Positions 38,801-49,674 of a stretch of DNA of 64,000 nucleotides are shown in pieces. Both the position numbers and the translations under genes were made by a program. The first letter of the stretch is position 1, and every line of letters starts with the position of its first letter. The stretch covers positions 47,540,631-47,604,630 of the forward strand of contig CM023539.1 in NCBI GenBank assembly GCA_013350335.1, in the 5' to 3' direction. The notes beneath the pieces were generated by a model. It was not told where the DNA came from. It made no database searches and saw nothing but the letters and a program-made list of their open reading frames with translations. This stretch comes from Chimonanthus salicifolius. Its lineage: Eukaryota; Streptophyta; Magnoliopsida; Laurales; Calycanthaceae.

Positions 38801-41800
38801 AACCCTTCTTTCTAACTCCGCAGTTTTTTCTACATAGAATGCAGAACAACTCCATGATGATTTACTTTTTCTAATCAATTTGTCCTTTTCCAATTCCTCA
38901 ACCTCTTAGGTTACAAAGTTCCAATAATCTCGGTTCTATTTGAGCAGGTCTGACCTTTGTTGGAATTTTCCTTTCATCAAATCCTTTGATGTAAGGAAGA
39001 GAGACAAATGTGTCTTTTTCTGTGCCAAGAAACTGAAGGTACTTCTGAATAACAATCTTTTTCAATTTCCTTTAGAAAATCTTCTAGTTTTCTTTTAAAA
39101 TCCTTTTTTTTTTTCTAATTGATCTTGAATTCTTATTACTTTTCTTCATCCTTCAAATCATTTATTATTTTTTCCTTTTGAAGTATCATCTGATTTGTTC
39201 TCATAATCCTTACATTAGGTGCTACTGAAAATTCAAAGGTAACATTTTTTTCCTTTGATATTTGTATGGATCCCTTTGGCATCAACTCTAAAGGCTTGGA
39301 CTAATGTCAAGAATGGTGTTCCTAATATCGCCTCATTCTACAAAATAAAGGGGATTTGGACACAAACTCTGTCTTTGCAAATATGAGCATTGGAGAGCCT
39401 ATATTCAATTTTCATTCTTTGCCCATTTGCAGTTGAAATTGCATGTCCAGATTTCTCAAAAGAATATTGAAGGAACTAGTCCTTGTTAGATACAATTAAG
39501 CTCTGCTCTTGAATCAATGAGACATTCTATATCCATAGCCATTCTTTAACTTTAATAGTAACTATAGAATACCATTTTTGGAATAAGCATCTAGTCGGCT
39601 TAGGGATATCATTTTCAACATCTTCTTTACGCTAGTAATTTCCTTTATTCAAGAGATAAATCCTCCATTTTTATCATCATTATCCTTTTGCTCGTCAACA
39701 TCTTCATAAGAGTAATAAATCTCCTTTGGCTTCTATCCTTATACTCTTTCTTTTAGCTACACAAAATTGAAACATGTGCAACATAAATAAATAAAGAGAA
39801 TCGGCTCGAGTTGATTCCCCGTGCTGCGTCGAAATGGTTTCCCGCTCCTCGTGACCCTTCCTGGCTATGACATTAGGTGTCGACCCTTCTATGAAATTTG
39901 TGAAGAAGATCTGGTTGAGGGTTTTTTTTCCCCAAGTCCTCCGTTTTTGGGTCTTAGTGGAATAGAACAAAGTATAGTCGAGTCAAGAGCATCTTCACTG
40001 ATATCTAAAATGGTGGGTGCAAGAATCCTCTTTTTTTGTTCATTAATTTCTCTTTGTAAGTCTTGCAGAGTAATCGGCTTTGACATTGGTATATGTTATG
40101 CTCTGCATGAACTCAATAGTATATTGGGGTTTCTTAAATATCTTTTGAGAATTTGACTCTTCTGTTTTGCTTTGATTGCTTTAATTTTTTCCCCATTCTA
40201 AAATCTTTTCTATGTACATCTTCTTTTGTTTAGGATCTTGAATACTATTGATCATTTTTAACATTCGCTTTTCATCAGCTGTTAGAACATTAATTCCTAA
40301 TCCAAGATTATCTTCAGAATCTATCTCTATATCTTCATCAGAGTCATAGTCACATGCTTTTGATTCTCTTGTTTTAGAATCTTCTTCCTCTTCAGAGCAT
40401 GTAGCAAAGTGTTACTTCATCTTTATCCTTTTCTTCTTCTGATTCATTTTGCAATTCATTGATCTTCTTGGGATTCTTACTGAAACACTTATTTGAGTAG
40501 TGCCTCCTTTTTCCACATCTATGACAAGTAGGAGTATCCACTTTCTTCTATTGGATCTCTATGATCCCTCTTTTGGTCTTCGATCCCCTTTTCTTTCTTA
40601 TAAATTGAAATCTCTTACTTGGCTTTCTTTTGTAGGGACCGGGAATCTCTTCAAATCCAAAGTGGTAACAAAAATCTCCTAGCTCTTGTCTATCTGACAT
40701 TTTCTTCAGTCTTCTGAGTTGATTTATTTTTATTTCATTACAAGGAGACATTCGTACCTTGTTTATTCTTTGAATGATATCTCCAAAAGACATGACTGCC
40801 CCCCCATTCCCCTTCTTTCTTCCCTCAAATTTCCGAGCTTAATTGTTGTCTCACTTTTTCAGCAAAGAGTGGAGGGAAGCCAAAACTATAATTTTCTTTT
40901 CAAAAATCAGCATGGGGACCTTGCAAGGTGTGGACCTTTGTCAGAAATACATCTCTATACCATCTGAAATATGACAAAGTTTTACATCTTAGATCATTAA
41001 TTGTTCTCTCGTCTTTCGGCGGATACCCAAATTACCAGCAAAATGATTAACAATGTTTAGGCACAAAGCATAGATACAATTCGGTATGCCTCTCCTTTGT
41101 ACACATTTTGTTTTCATTTCAGCAAATATGACTTCTCCCTCTCCCTTTTCGTCTCTTTTAACAACATTAAAAATCTTAGGTGTTGCCATGTCCAACTTGA
41201 TCCAAGCTCTATAACATTTGTTTTCAGATGTATCATGAACTTGGTGTGCATGTGAGATCTCCAAGTAGTACTCAGCTGGTCAGATGGCTGTTGCCCCACC
41301 TCCCGATATTGGTTTTCCTACTTGTGAATCTGCTCCACCATTCAATAGTCCTAAAAATCAATTAGCTCAGTTATTCTCCAGATGAGAGCAACTTTTAAGG
41401 TCACATCTTTTGTGCAAATTGTCCTAGGATATTGAGATTCATGTCCACCCAATATTTGTTTGTAGAAATTTTCTTTTATTTGTTTTTTTTTTTTTGGAGA
41501 AAATTTACAAAACATGCTTTCACAGACTTGATCCAACTAATTGTAAACCATATCCAGCTCACAGGTTGACTCAACCAGGTCAAACTTAAGTTGGATGACC
41601 CAACCCAGCTCATTTAATAAATGCATTGACCCAATGAGACCGAGCTTAATTGGTTTTGATCCAAACATGCTTTATTCTTCAAATAATTTCACCTGGCTCT
41701 TAAAATATGTGTATATTATAGGGAGGCCACAGTCTGGACCTACAAATCATAAGCCCCCAACTTTGGTTCTTCAAGGCCTGGAGTTGTTATTTTATTGTGT

Positions 41801-42075
41801 CAACTTGTGGATCATTGAATCCTGTGTGTTTTAATTTTCTAATTCTCTATGTATATACCCTAAACTTCCGTTGCAGGCCTGAAATTTTTAGAGCTACAGT
41901 TGTGGATGACTCCAGCAGCCAGTCAGAAAAATCCACATCAAATTTGGAGGAACCAAATTCGAGCGATGAGGATGGGCTACCGCCAGTTGAAGCCAACACA
42001 AACAGAAGCAGACCCCCTGAGTTGTATTCAGATTCGGGGTCAGATTCATGCCCGGATTCAGATCCTGGTTCTTGA
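32861..42075 (+). CDS. EIF1AD-like OB-fold RNA-binding protein
   Basis: Four plus-strand exons: 32861-32980, 34774-34849, 35487-35613 and 41877-42075, giving 173 residues. Phases agree at every junction (0, 1, 2). MKGGRKNLKRA opens the protein; IMQVLSLRGSNLIE, LALFPAKFQKSFWIKRG, SFVVVDESGKDKALESGSK and IACIVVQVLFHEQVRAIQKS form the S1/eIF1A-type OB fold (about 25-105). The tail is acidic and serine-rich (SSDEDGLPPVEANTN, then SDSGSDS). This is the eIF1A domain-containing (EIF1AD) family, nuclear/cytoplasmic proteins linked to RNA binding and, in animals, small ribosomal subunit maturation. The role in plants is inferred. Length is normal for the family. Intron 3 is 6263 bp and is swollen by a Copia remnant and a pararetroviral insertion. 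The gene is divergent from pTAC14. Confidence 0.93.
33540..33670. repeat. Degenerate GGGTTGGG/GACCCGACC repeat in EIF1AD intron 1
   Basis: Words ggttgggctaggtt, ccgacctcgacccgacctg and cccgacttggtaacccg form a low-complexity, partly self-complementary block. Related GGGTC/GACCC blocks occur near 24180-24330 and 41540-41620. The class is uncertain. Confidence 0.35.
36543..37700 (+). mobile_element. Truncated Copia retrotransposon polyprotein remnant
   Basis: Plus-strand pieces in order are HKGYKCLDPITGKRYVSMDV (end of integrase, about 36685-36745), SYRAVSPSYHKFLTALDN (about 37030-37083), GYKVHLVAKGFTQTYGVDNQ, HHLDLKNVFLDGDYRKKF, VCRLKKAIYSLKRTPRAWF, and VVYIDDIVLTGNND at the RT active site. 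Frameshifts and stops occur near 37215, 37345 and elsewhere. gag, protease, most of integrase, RNase H and both LTRs were not found. It lies in EIF1AD intron 3, sense to the gene. Confidence 0.85.
37990..41330 (-). mobile_element. Endogenous pararetrovirus (Caulimoviridae-like) remnant, broken
   Basis: Minus-strand fragments follow a viral gene order. There is a movement/coat-like region at about 41300-40800 and a coat-protein type zinc knuckle (C-x2-C-x4-H-x4-C) near 40530-40500. A strongly acidic segment follows at about 40430-40300. A retroviral-type protease motif near 39525-39480 has its glycine replaced (reads DSRAE). Reverse transcriptase starts near 38893. RT motifs include KFDLK (about 38680) and, beyond a SINE at 38439-38627, a degraded catalytic region and downstream RT sequence down to about 37990. 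There are many stops and frameshifts and no RNase H seen. It sits in EIF1AD intron 3, antisense to the gene, and is plainly not functional. The genus is not resolved. Confidence 0.8.
38423..38645 (-). mobile_element. tRNA-derived SINE inserted in pararetroviral RT, copy 3 (body 38439-38627)
   Basis: Read on the minus strand it starts with a tRNA-like head. An A-box-like tggagtgatgg lies near 38615-38605 and a B-box gagttcgattc near 38575-38563. It ends ggtcatt plus poly-A. Imperfect target duplication flanks it: cagtcttatgtctattt at about 38423-38438 and cagtctttatatctattt at 38628-38645. It splits the RT of the pararetrovirus. Confidence 0.75.
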
Positions 42076-44663
42076 AAATGGTGGAGCAGAACTGGCTTGG
42101 TTTCTTCTCGAGATGCTCACACTGAAAGATTGAGAAGGGAGAACATGCTAGTTGAATTCCAGTTGTCTTAATGGTAACCAGTTTTACAGATTTTGATGAG
42201 ATAGAAAGCCTATGAGATTCAGTTATATATCTTGGAAAATCTTCATCAATCGTGTTGATTCCCCAATTTTGCTAGGGTTCTACATTATTACATTTCGCGC
42301 TTTCATGGCATTTATTTGTAATCTGACATAGCTTCTGCTCTATAGTTTATATGTTACGTCCTATGATGTCTCTTTCATAAGGATTTTTGGTTGCCATTTA
42401 ATGGTCTCTCTTTATCAGGATAAGTGTCAAGGTTTTTAGTCATAGTGATTTTTTATTGACTACTTTTCATAAAATGAATGGAATAGATTGGCTAGTGACT
42501 TGTTTTTCAGTGTGGCTATCACCCATCTCATAAATATCGGCAATATTTTTAAATTTACTACACTTTTATCGCAAAATATCATTACTACATTAATAATGCA
42601 TATTTATCAGCATTTCGGTAAATGCGATAAATGGTAATATCGTGATAAATTCCCTATAAATTTATGATAAATCCCTCTTAAGTTTCTTATTTTATTTAAA
42701 ATTTCATTTGTTATATTATTTTTTAAATATGGCATTTTCTGTGAGATTTTCCTATATTTCAATATTGCTAATCATCATAATATTTTGACCATGGTTACCA
42801 CTTACAACTTGCAGTGTAGTTCATTTCGTTAATGATGCTTGGGTGGGCCAGTTTGTTTGTACTGGTTTCTTTTGGTTGGGATTACTTTGAGCTGTATTCC
42901 TCGTTAGGTGTTGTGGGTTATGTTGTTATTCTTATTCCTATTATTACTAGTTTAGACGTGTCCAGGCTTAGCCCAAGGCTGAATGTAGTTTGATTAAAAA
43001 TTAATTTAAATGATTAGGATTTAGTAAATTTAACATTTTAGTTTTATTAATTAATCAAAGTGATGATGGAATTGTATTGTTTGTGATAGTCAAATTGAGA
43101 GCTAGAAAGTGAAAACTCAGTTTTAGATTGATTGGATTTGCTTTGATGATGATGATCAAGATTATAATTTAATTTAAGTGATTATCATTATTTAATTGGG
43201 TATCATTATTTGGTCCAAACAGGGATAACAGCTGCTACATGCCCAAAGTTGCTGTTTTTGGTGAGATTCCCATGCCATGTTGGCGTCCCATGTATCCTCC
43301 ATGTCAGCACCTGATGTGGAATTCAGATTCTTAGCTGGTTGGCAGAAAGTGGGCTTGATATCATGGGCTTTAGCGGCCTAAAACAGCTTCAAGTGAGCCC
43401 TGACTGGTAGCTGGTCCAAATGGGCTTTATTTTCAATTTCTGATTGTGTACAACAATTGTCATCTATGTCAAATACAAAAATAGAAAGATTTTCTAAAAT
43501 TACAGTTTACCCTCATTTTCTGACACCTTACAAAAATTGTCATGACTTCGTCTATATATATATATTCGAATTGCACAAATATGAGTTTGACGGAAAGATA
43601 ATTGAATAAGCTTTTCAAATAGGTCTAATTTTATGAAAATTCAATATGGTTTGCTTTGCTACCTCAAATCTATCTACAAGTCAGACCATGTTTTCTGTCA
43701 ATGATTGTCTTTCCTAAATGTTTCCACAATGGAACATATGGTCCATAAGTTCTATGCGCTCACCTACTTCATTGTTTAGAATATTCCATACCATGTCATC
43801 ATCCATATGGCATCCATGTGTATACTGAGGTTGTTGAAGATGTGGAAATTTGTCTCTGTGGCTTCCATATAAACAATGGATCTAAATTTATGGGCTTTGG
43901 AGGCCCAAAGCACCATGTGATGGTCCAAGGTCTATATCTTTGCCATCCATGCTCCAATTTGTATGAAACTGGATTCATAGGAAAGCTTGTGAGATCCTCT
44001 CTTCTCTTCATTCATCCTTTCTTAAAATTGAAGTGTCAATTCTTCAATTATATCTAGTTGAACATTAGCTTATTCACTTTGAATCTTCATAGCTTAAGAT
44101 GTATGATCATCATAGGATTACCCAAGTTCTAAATTATCATTTAATCTTTGTATTTTTATTAAGGACACTTAAATTATCTTTATGTTGTTATATATAGACA
44201 CCAAAACTAAATATAAACCAACTCATCTTCATAGTTCAAAAGGAAAAAATGAAAAAGAAAAGAGAAACTTTCACCTAAATGATATTTTAAAGATCTGGAT
44301 GGATCAATTTCTCCATGATAATGGGGCCTTTCTTGGAAGAGTTCTTGTTGACTTAGAGGTGAATGTGACTGCGTGGACTGGCTAGCTAGATATGTCATTG
44401 TACATGGAATTAGAATATTACTGTAGTTGGCAAGCTATAATTGCAGCATGCTAGCATTTCTATGTACATGTTCAAGAATGTATAAAAAGATTTTTCTTTA
44501 AAATTTTTGCTAAAGTACTTTAATCAATTCATACATTCAAATGCCATACTATTAAATAATAAAATTATTCAAAAAATTTAAAATTTAGGAGAATTTAAAA
44601 CATATAACTTTACAAATTAAATAAAAATGATTTTCAATGATCTTCATATATAAGAAGAGATAT

Positions 44664-44820
44664 ACTCACATGGGTGTAGTTCAAATGGTTGCCTCTCGCC
44701 GCAATAAGCGGAAGGTTGGACCTGACCTTAATGTGCCCTAGGGGTAGTGCACTCACCCGTGAGAAGTTTTACGTTGGGTAACCTACAGTTTCTCACACGT
44801 AAATTCAAAAAGAAGAAGAA
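44664..44820 (+). repeat. tRNA-derived SINE-like repeat
   Basis: An A-box-like tgtagttcaaatgg near the left end and a B-box-like aaggttggacctgac at about 44710-44724. Ends ctcacacgtaaattcaaaaa followed by an AAG tail. The 3' part matches the repeat at 2480-2625. Confidence 0.5.
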
Positions 44821-45837
44821 GAGATATTTCCGATAAACCCTTGGATGAAAGAACTCGTGCCCCACACCCTCGAGTGCCTACTGGTGATCAATATTTACTA
44901 AGAATAAGGAAGAATAAAGAGAAGAAAAAGATATTTTGTATTCTTTTTCATCTTTCACTTTTCTTACAACACGCATTCCTCAACTTTCCAAAATTGTAAC
45001 ACCTGAAGCTGAATTTGTATGGATCAACCCTCAACATATATTCCATTCCATGTGATGGTAATAATGTAAAGAGTACTTGGATTCTTCTATCATAGAAAGA
45101 TAGCTTAGGCCAAGTGCAAAAGGCAAAAATTCTCATGCCTATCTTTCTGCAAAAGCCATGGAAGGGAAGCCTCACATCTGTCCAGAGAGAGAAAAGAGAG
45201 AAGCTTCTCCATGCTACTTTCTCATTGAAAAGTCCTCTCTTAAACCGAACTTGTCTAAAATCATAAGCAGCAATAGAGAATCCAAACTGCTTCGTTTGGT
45301 TTTAAAACGCTTGGGACTCGTCTTATAGATTTATTCAGTGTGTCTGGATAGAGAAGTTTGTATCTATTCTGAAGATTAGTCGGATGTTCTAAGAGACTTA
45401 AAATATAAATTTTTTATTAAAATTAAAATTTTATTTAAATATAATAAAGAGAAATAATCAAATGAATGTTCTTGCACAAAAAATGCATTATGTCTCCAAT
45501 ATATCCCCAACTTAGAGTAATAAATCACTGTCAAATGATTAAAACCTGAAGACATATTATTTGAAGTGATATTTGTTGTTGCATTGACACAGTTGAGATT
45601 GTGATATTCAGTGTAAAACTAAAAGGAATCTATCATGATTTTGGCATTGGATTGAAACAATTGAAATAACATTTGTATATTTTACTCAAATATCATTTGG
45701 AGTGTCATCTTAGAATATTGTTAGATTAATACATAATCAATTTTTGACATAAATTACTTAAATTTTGTTAGGTAAGTACACATTATTATGATGCCAAATC
45801 ACTTTAAAAAATCATTTTTTCATTTAATATCTTTCGA

Positions 45838-46010
45838 GAAAAAAAAATCTTTCTTTTTTTAAGACTTTGGAGCATGTGTAAACATTTCAATAAGTGCACA
45901 ATGGACATAAAATAATGAGGAGTGACCCCTTTTATATCGAAGAAGACTTGATTCCAAAACTTTCGATAAACAAAAATGAATTTTGTCTATCAAACTAATT
46001 AGATTAAAGA
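45838..46010 (-). mobile_element. tRNA-derived SINE remnant, copy 4
   Basis: Plus-strand T run, then gcatgtgtaaacatttc, gaggagtgacccc and agacttgattccaaaac. These correspond to the SINE at 38439-38627 in the same orientation. Confidence 0.45.
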
Positions 46011-46164
46011 AAATACCTTTCTTAATTACCTTTTTATTCTACACGATCCTTTCATATGCAGAAATGCAGATAGAATACTTTTGAGACAACTGAAGAAGCT
46101 TCATAGATTCCAAAATGAATGTGTCTCCTATGTTATTTTTCTTTTGGAATTAATTTTTAAGACA

Positions 46165-46300
46165 GTCAGGAGATATGAATAGAGTGAAATTTCTATTTTA
46201 CCCTATTAATGTACCGCTAATCAAGTATCAGTGTACCAATAATACACCGCTACATGTATATCAGTATACCAATACTTGATTGGTACATCGATACAAATAA
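46165..46300. mobile_element. Partial copy of the MITE seen at 52637-52830
   Basis: Left end ggagatatgaatagagtgaaatttctatttta matches the terminal inverted repeat of 52637-52830; internal arms (gctaatcaagtatcagtgta / accaatacttgattggtac) are inverted. The right terminal repeat is missing. Confidence 0.55.
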
Positions 46301-47069
46301 ATTTATGTGTTCCTAAGTCTTATTATCATTTCTATGAACTTTTTTATTCCTCAATTCTGCACACTCAAAAAGATAGAAGCTTCCTCGAGAAGTGCAGGCG
46401 TGGGAGTGCGTAGCATTCTCTCCTTCTCTCTTTATCTTTTTATTATTTTTCCACTTCACTCACTCTCTCTCTCTCTGGGTAGCTTTCTTGCCAACTTGCA
46501 CCTCTAAATTTCCCAGGCAACCGATAAAGGTTTCTGTACCCACATCTTCGATCTTTTTCCAAACAACAAAAGATAAAAAAGGGTGAAAAACTTCTTGATA
46601 ATCTAAAATTCTCCATTTCAATATTCATAAATTGCAGAAGGAATAATATAAAATGTTAAAAATATTTTTGAATCCCTAAAAAGAATTTACCACCGGATAG
46701 AGTTTCCTTCAATCTCCTGGACCCAGTTTCCAGTGCTAGGTTGAGACATTCTAGACCATTAGATTTGCATGATTAATTGGCTGCGATTGCTTTAATCACC
46801 AAAAGTGATGTTTGTAATGATGTGATTAGCTACTAGCAACGAACTTAAACTAAAAAGAAAGTCACTTCCTCAGTATAAGAACCTAAAAAGTGATGAGACC
46901 CACATGAGAAAACATGAGAATTCACAGATGTAGCAGTCCCACATGGAGGAACTTGACAGTGCCTACGGTAACATTACTTGGCTTTTCTTCTTTCTTCTTC
47001 TTAGATAAATTTCTTTAAGACCAGATGACATGGTTTACATGGGATTAAGAAGTATCTACGTATCAAATG

Positions 47070-47590
47070 TTAGGACAGGGTTCTAGTCCAAAAGAGTTGT
47101 TTGATAGGAGGAGCGATTCAGTCATATATAAGTCTTTAGTTTTCCTCCCTCATAATTGGTGTGGGACTCTCGTTCATACCTCAATAATCCCTCCTTCGAA
47201 TCAGGCTCTCTGACAGGATAGAGGATCTTTGAGTCCACATGCTGTAGTTGGAGATCTAGCTCTGATACCACTATTAGGACTTGGGTTCCAACCCAAAAGA
47301 CTAACTTGGTAGGAGGAGTGACCGAGTCCCACATCGGTGAAGAAGGAAGAGGAATATGGGTTTAAATGAGGCTAACCCACCTCAACTCACAAGACGTATT
47401 TTGGGCCGGGCCATGTGGGCCAGGGTCCAAAAGCAAAATTGTGCGGGCTGACTTGTGTGCGAGGCGCAGTGCAGACAATTTCTTGTTGAGTCAAGTCCTA
47501 AGTCCTATGTTCGGGTTGGGTCGTTATATGTTCTCCCTCACAACCGATGTGGAACTCTCGTTCGCACCTCAGCATCAAACATAAGCAAAT
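47070..47590 (-). mobile_element. TRIM-like LTR retrotransposon remnant
   Basis: A primer-binding-like tggtatcagagc (complementary to initiator Met-tRNA) is on the minus strand at about 47258-47270, directly after a sequence ending tcctaata. The LTR-like segment at about 47274-47580 shares both ends with a shorter segment at about 47073-47190 (words gttccaacccaaaag, aggaggagtgac; ccctcacaaccgatgtgg, actctcgttcgcacctca). Only about 70 bp of internal sequence lies between and nothing is coding, as in TRIM elements. The second LTR lacks its middle. Confidence 0.6.
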
Positions 47591-47746
47591 GATTCACATG
47601 CTTATTTAACTTGCAGGGTAGTGAGATTCATAGACACAAAGACTGATGTTAGTTTGATTCAGTGATTAACTCAGTTATTAAAAATTCTTCCTTTCATTAC
47701 ATTCCAGCATTCAATAGTTAAAATGTCATATATGGCTATGTAAAGC

Positions 47747-49674
47747 TCACCCATAAGACAAATTTCTTGTAGAGGGTAAGGCACCGCCCTTGATCATGGG
47801 GTTAATCCTATCCATTAACAGTGGCACTCTTCGGGGAGATGGCCTTTCTAGCTTCACCGAAGCCTCTTTCTTTTCTCCCACCACATCAGCCGGAAGCGTT
47901 GGCTTGGTTTCATAAGCATCTACAATGGAATCTATATTAGTGCTGTTACTCATCGCCGACGGCGAGACTCGAAATTGGTCACCCTTGAATGCATCCTCTT
48001 GAGTGCCTAGACAAGCAGCTGGAGTTCCCAATTCCTGCAACCGGAAGTCATCATCCCACATTAATGGACTTTTGCCATTGTAGTTATATGGACTGGGTCT
48101 CTTCTTCCCCAAACAAATGTTCTCACCAGGCAAAATCGCTTCGATCGATGACGATCGCTCGATATGTTGTTGCATATCGAGCTGTTCACCACCATATAAG
48201 TTCAGGTCATGGAAAGAAGGAAAATTAATGGGAGAACCCGAATCTTTCATGATACTCATATCGACAACTCCTTGATTACCAACATTCTTGTAGCTTTCTG
48301 AAGCCATGTTTTCACCAGAAAGTGTTTGGCAAGCTTTCTCTAGTATAGTCCTCATATACTTGCCTTGAGCCTCAATCCTTAACTGAAGGTGTTTCTGTAC
48401 CTGATTTTCTCAAATACCCATTAGAGCCCTAGCCCAAAATATGCTGCAAATGATAATCATACAATGCAAGTTTTAGTTTGTAAGATTTAGGGTTTACCTC
48501 GAATTGCTCGTGCACTCTCCTTTCGACTTCCTTTTGCATCCTCAGAGCTTCAATGAGGTGTACATTCCTACTGATTTTCACAAAATAAAATTAATGATAA
48601 TCAATTCCATCATGCTAACTGATAAATTTCATAAACTATTATTTATGGTCTATACTAATTACATTGTATTTATAGTCTCTAGTCGACGCTGGAGCTATTT
48701 CAATTAGACTCAACTCTAATTCTAGATAATCTAAAACTCCTAATTAAATAATAATGCTAATATATTCTAACATCCCCTTAAACTCAAGTAAGTTCACTGC
48801 TTAAATTTACAATTATTAACCTAAAAATTGATAACTGAATATTCTCAAACATCATAATCTTTGAGCAACAACATGGGTTTTTTCCCCTAAACCTAAAATT
48901 TCATGCTTGAATACTTCAGTGCAATATTGATTATGCTAATTACATACTCATTCATGCCTCGGCCGATCATTGAAGATGAAGAAGCAGCATTTCTTTGAAG
49001 ATCCAAAGCTGTAGCTATTAAAAAAATTGAAAACAGAGAAAAAAAAAATTCACCCGATGTCAGCAACAGGTGAACACAAGATAGAGAGGATCCTGAAATA
49101 ATTCTTACCATCCTTAATGGAGTTGTCGTTGAATTCCTTGTGTGGTTGCTTCCCAAGCCTGAATTTCTGTCACCGAGTACAGAAATGATCCAAGATATCA
49201 AAAGGGTGAGAAGAAAAATCTTAAAAAAAAAAAAAAACCCTTATATACAAACAGTGCAATAATAAAGAGACACATGAACAATATGTTTTTTACTTACTTG
49301 AAGATGACTCTTGAGGTGATAAAGAGTAAGACCCTTCACACCCATGACTCTCATGATGGTTTTTGGAGTGGCCTCTACACATTCAAACATAAAGATGAGA
49401 AAGAAGGCAAGATGAACTATATGTTGTATGCAATCGACAAAAAGAAGAAGCAGAAGAAGAAGATGATGATGACAATGATGATGATGAAAGTATTAAGATG
49501 AATACTATCAGGTCCTCCGAGCTGGGCAACGGCATCCACGAATCGCTCGTGAAGCTCGACAGTCCATCGGAGACGCGGTTTGGGATCGGTGGTGAGGACA
49601 AGACCAGAGTCACCTTGAACACACATGGGCCTCTCATGTGAATTCATAGTAGGGGGCTTCTTGGGGTGGAACAT
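47747..49674 (-). CDS. MYR1/PHR1-like MYB-CC (GARP) transcription factor
   Basis: Six minus-strand exons: 49674-49506, 49374-49298, 49166-49109, 49014-48948, 48567-48498 and 48400-47747, giving 364 residues. Phases agree throughout. The N-terminus MFHPKKPPTMNSHERPMCVQ leads to the GARP MYB domain: PKPRLRWTVELHERFVDAV (31-49), GGPDKATPKTIMRVM and KGLTLYHLKSHLQKFR (ending at 85). The MYB-CC coiled coil follows (about 128-175), where the usual LHEQLE reads VHEQFE (142-147). The long C-terminus has ICLGKKRPSPY, KSPLMWDDDFRLQELG and KLERPSPRRVPL, as in MYR1/MYR2-type proteins. Such factors bind P1BS-like DNA as dimers and act in the nucleus in phosphate response, flowering and organ traits. Exon-4 acceptor and donor are the least certain junctions. 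Intron 1 (131 bp) is rich in TCA/TTC repeats. Confidence 0.92.

Larger units (their letters stand above)
42076..47069. other. Intergenic between EIF1AD-like and MYB-CC genes
   Basis: No supported host gene. It holds AT-rich sequence with a cgataa/tatcg-rich block (42525-42700), a SINE-like repeat (44664-44820), a SINE (45838-46010) and a partial MITE (46165-46300). Short open frames (for example 44948-45175) show no domain. Confidence 0.55.

Noticed and set aside
49383..49637. Minus-strand frames running through intron 1 of the MYB-CC gene
   Set aside because: They translate a TCA/TTC repeat; the spliced product restores the exact GARP domain.
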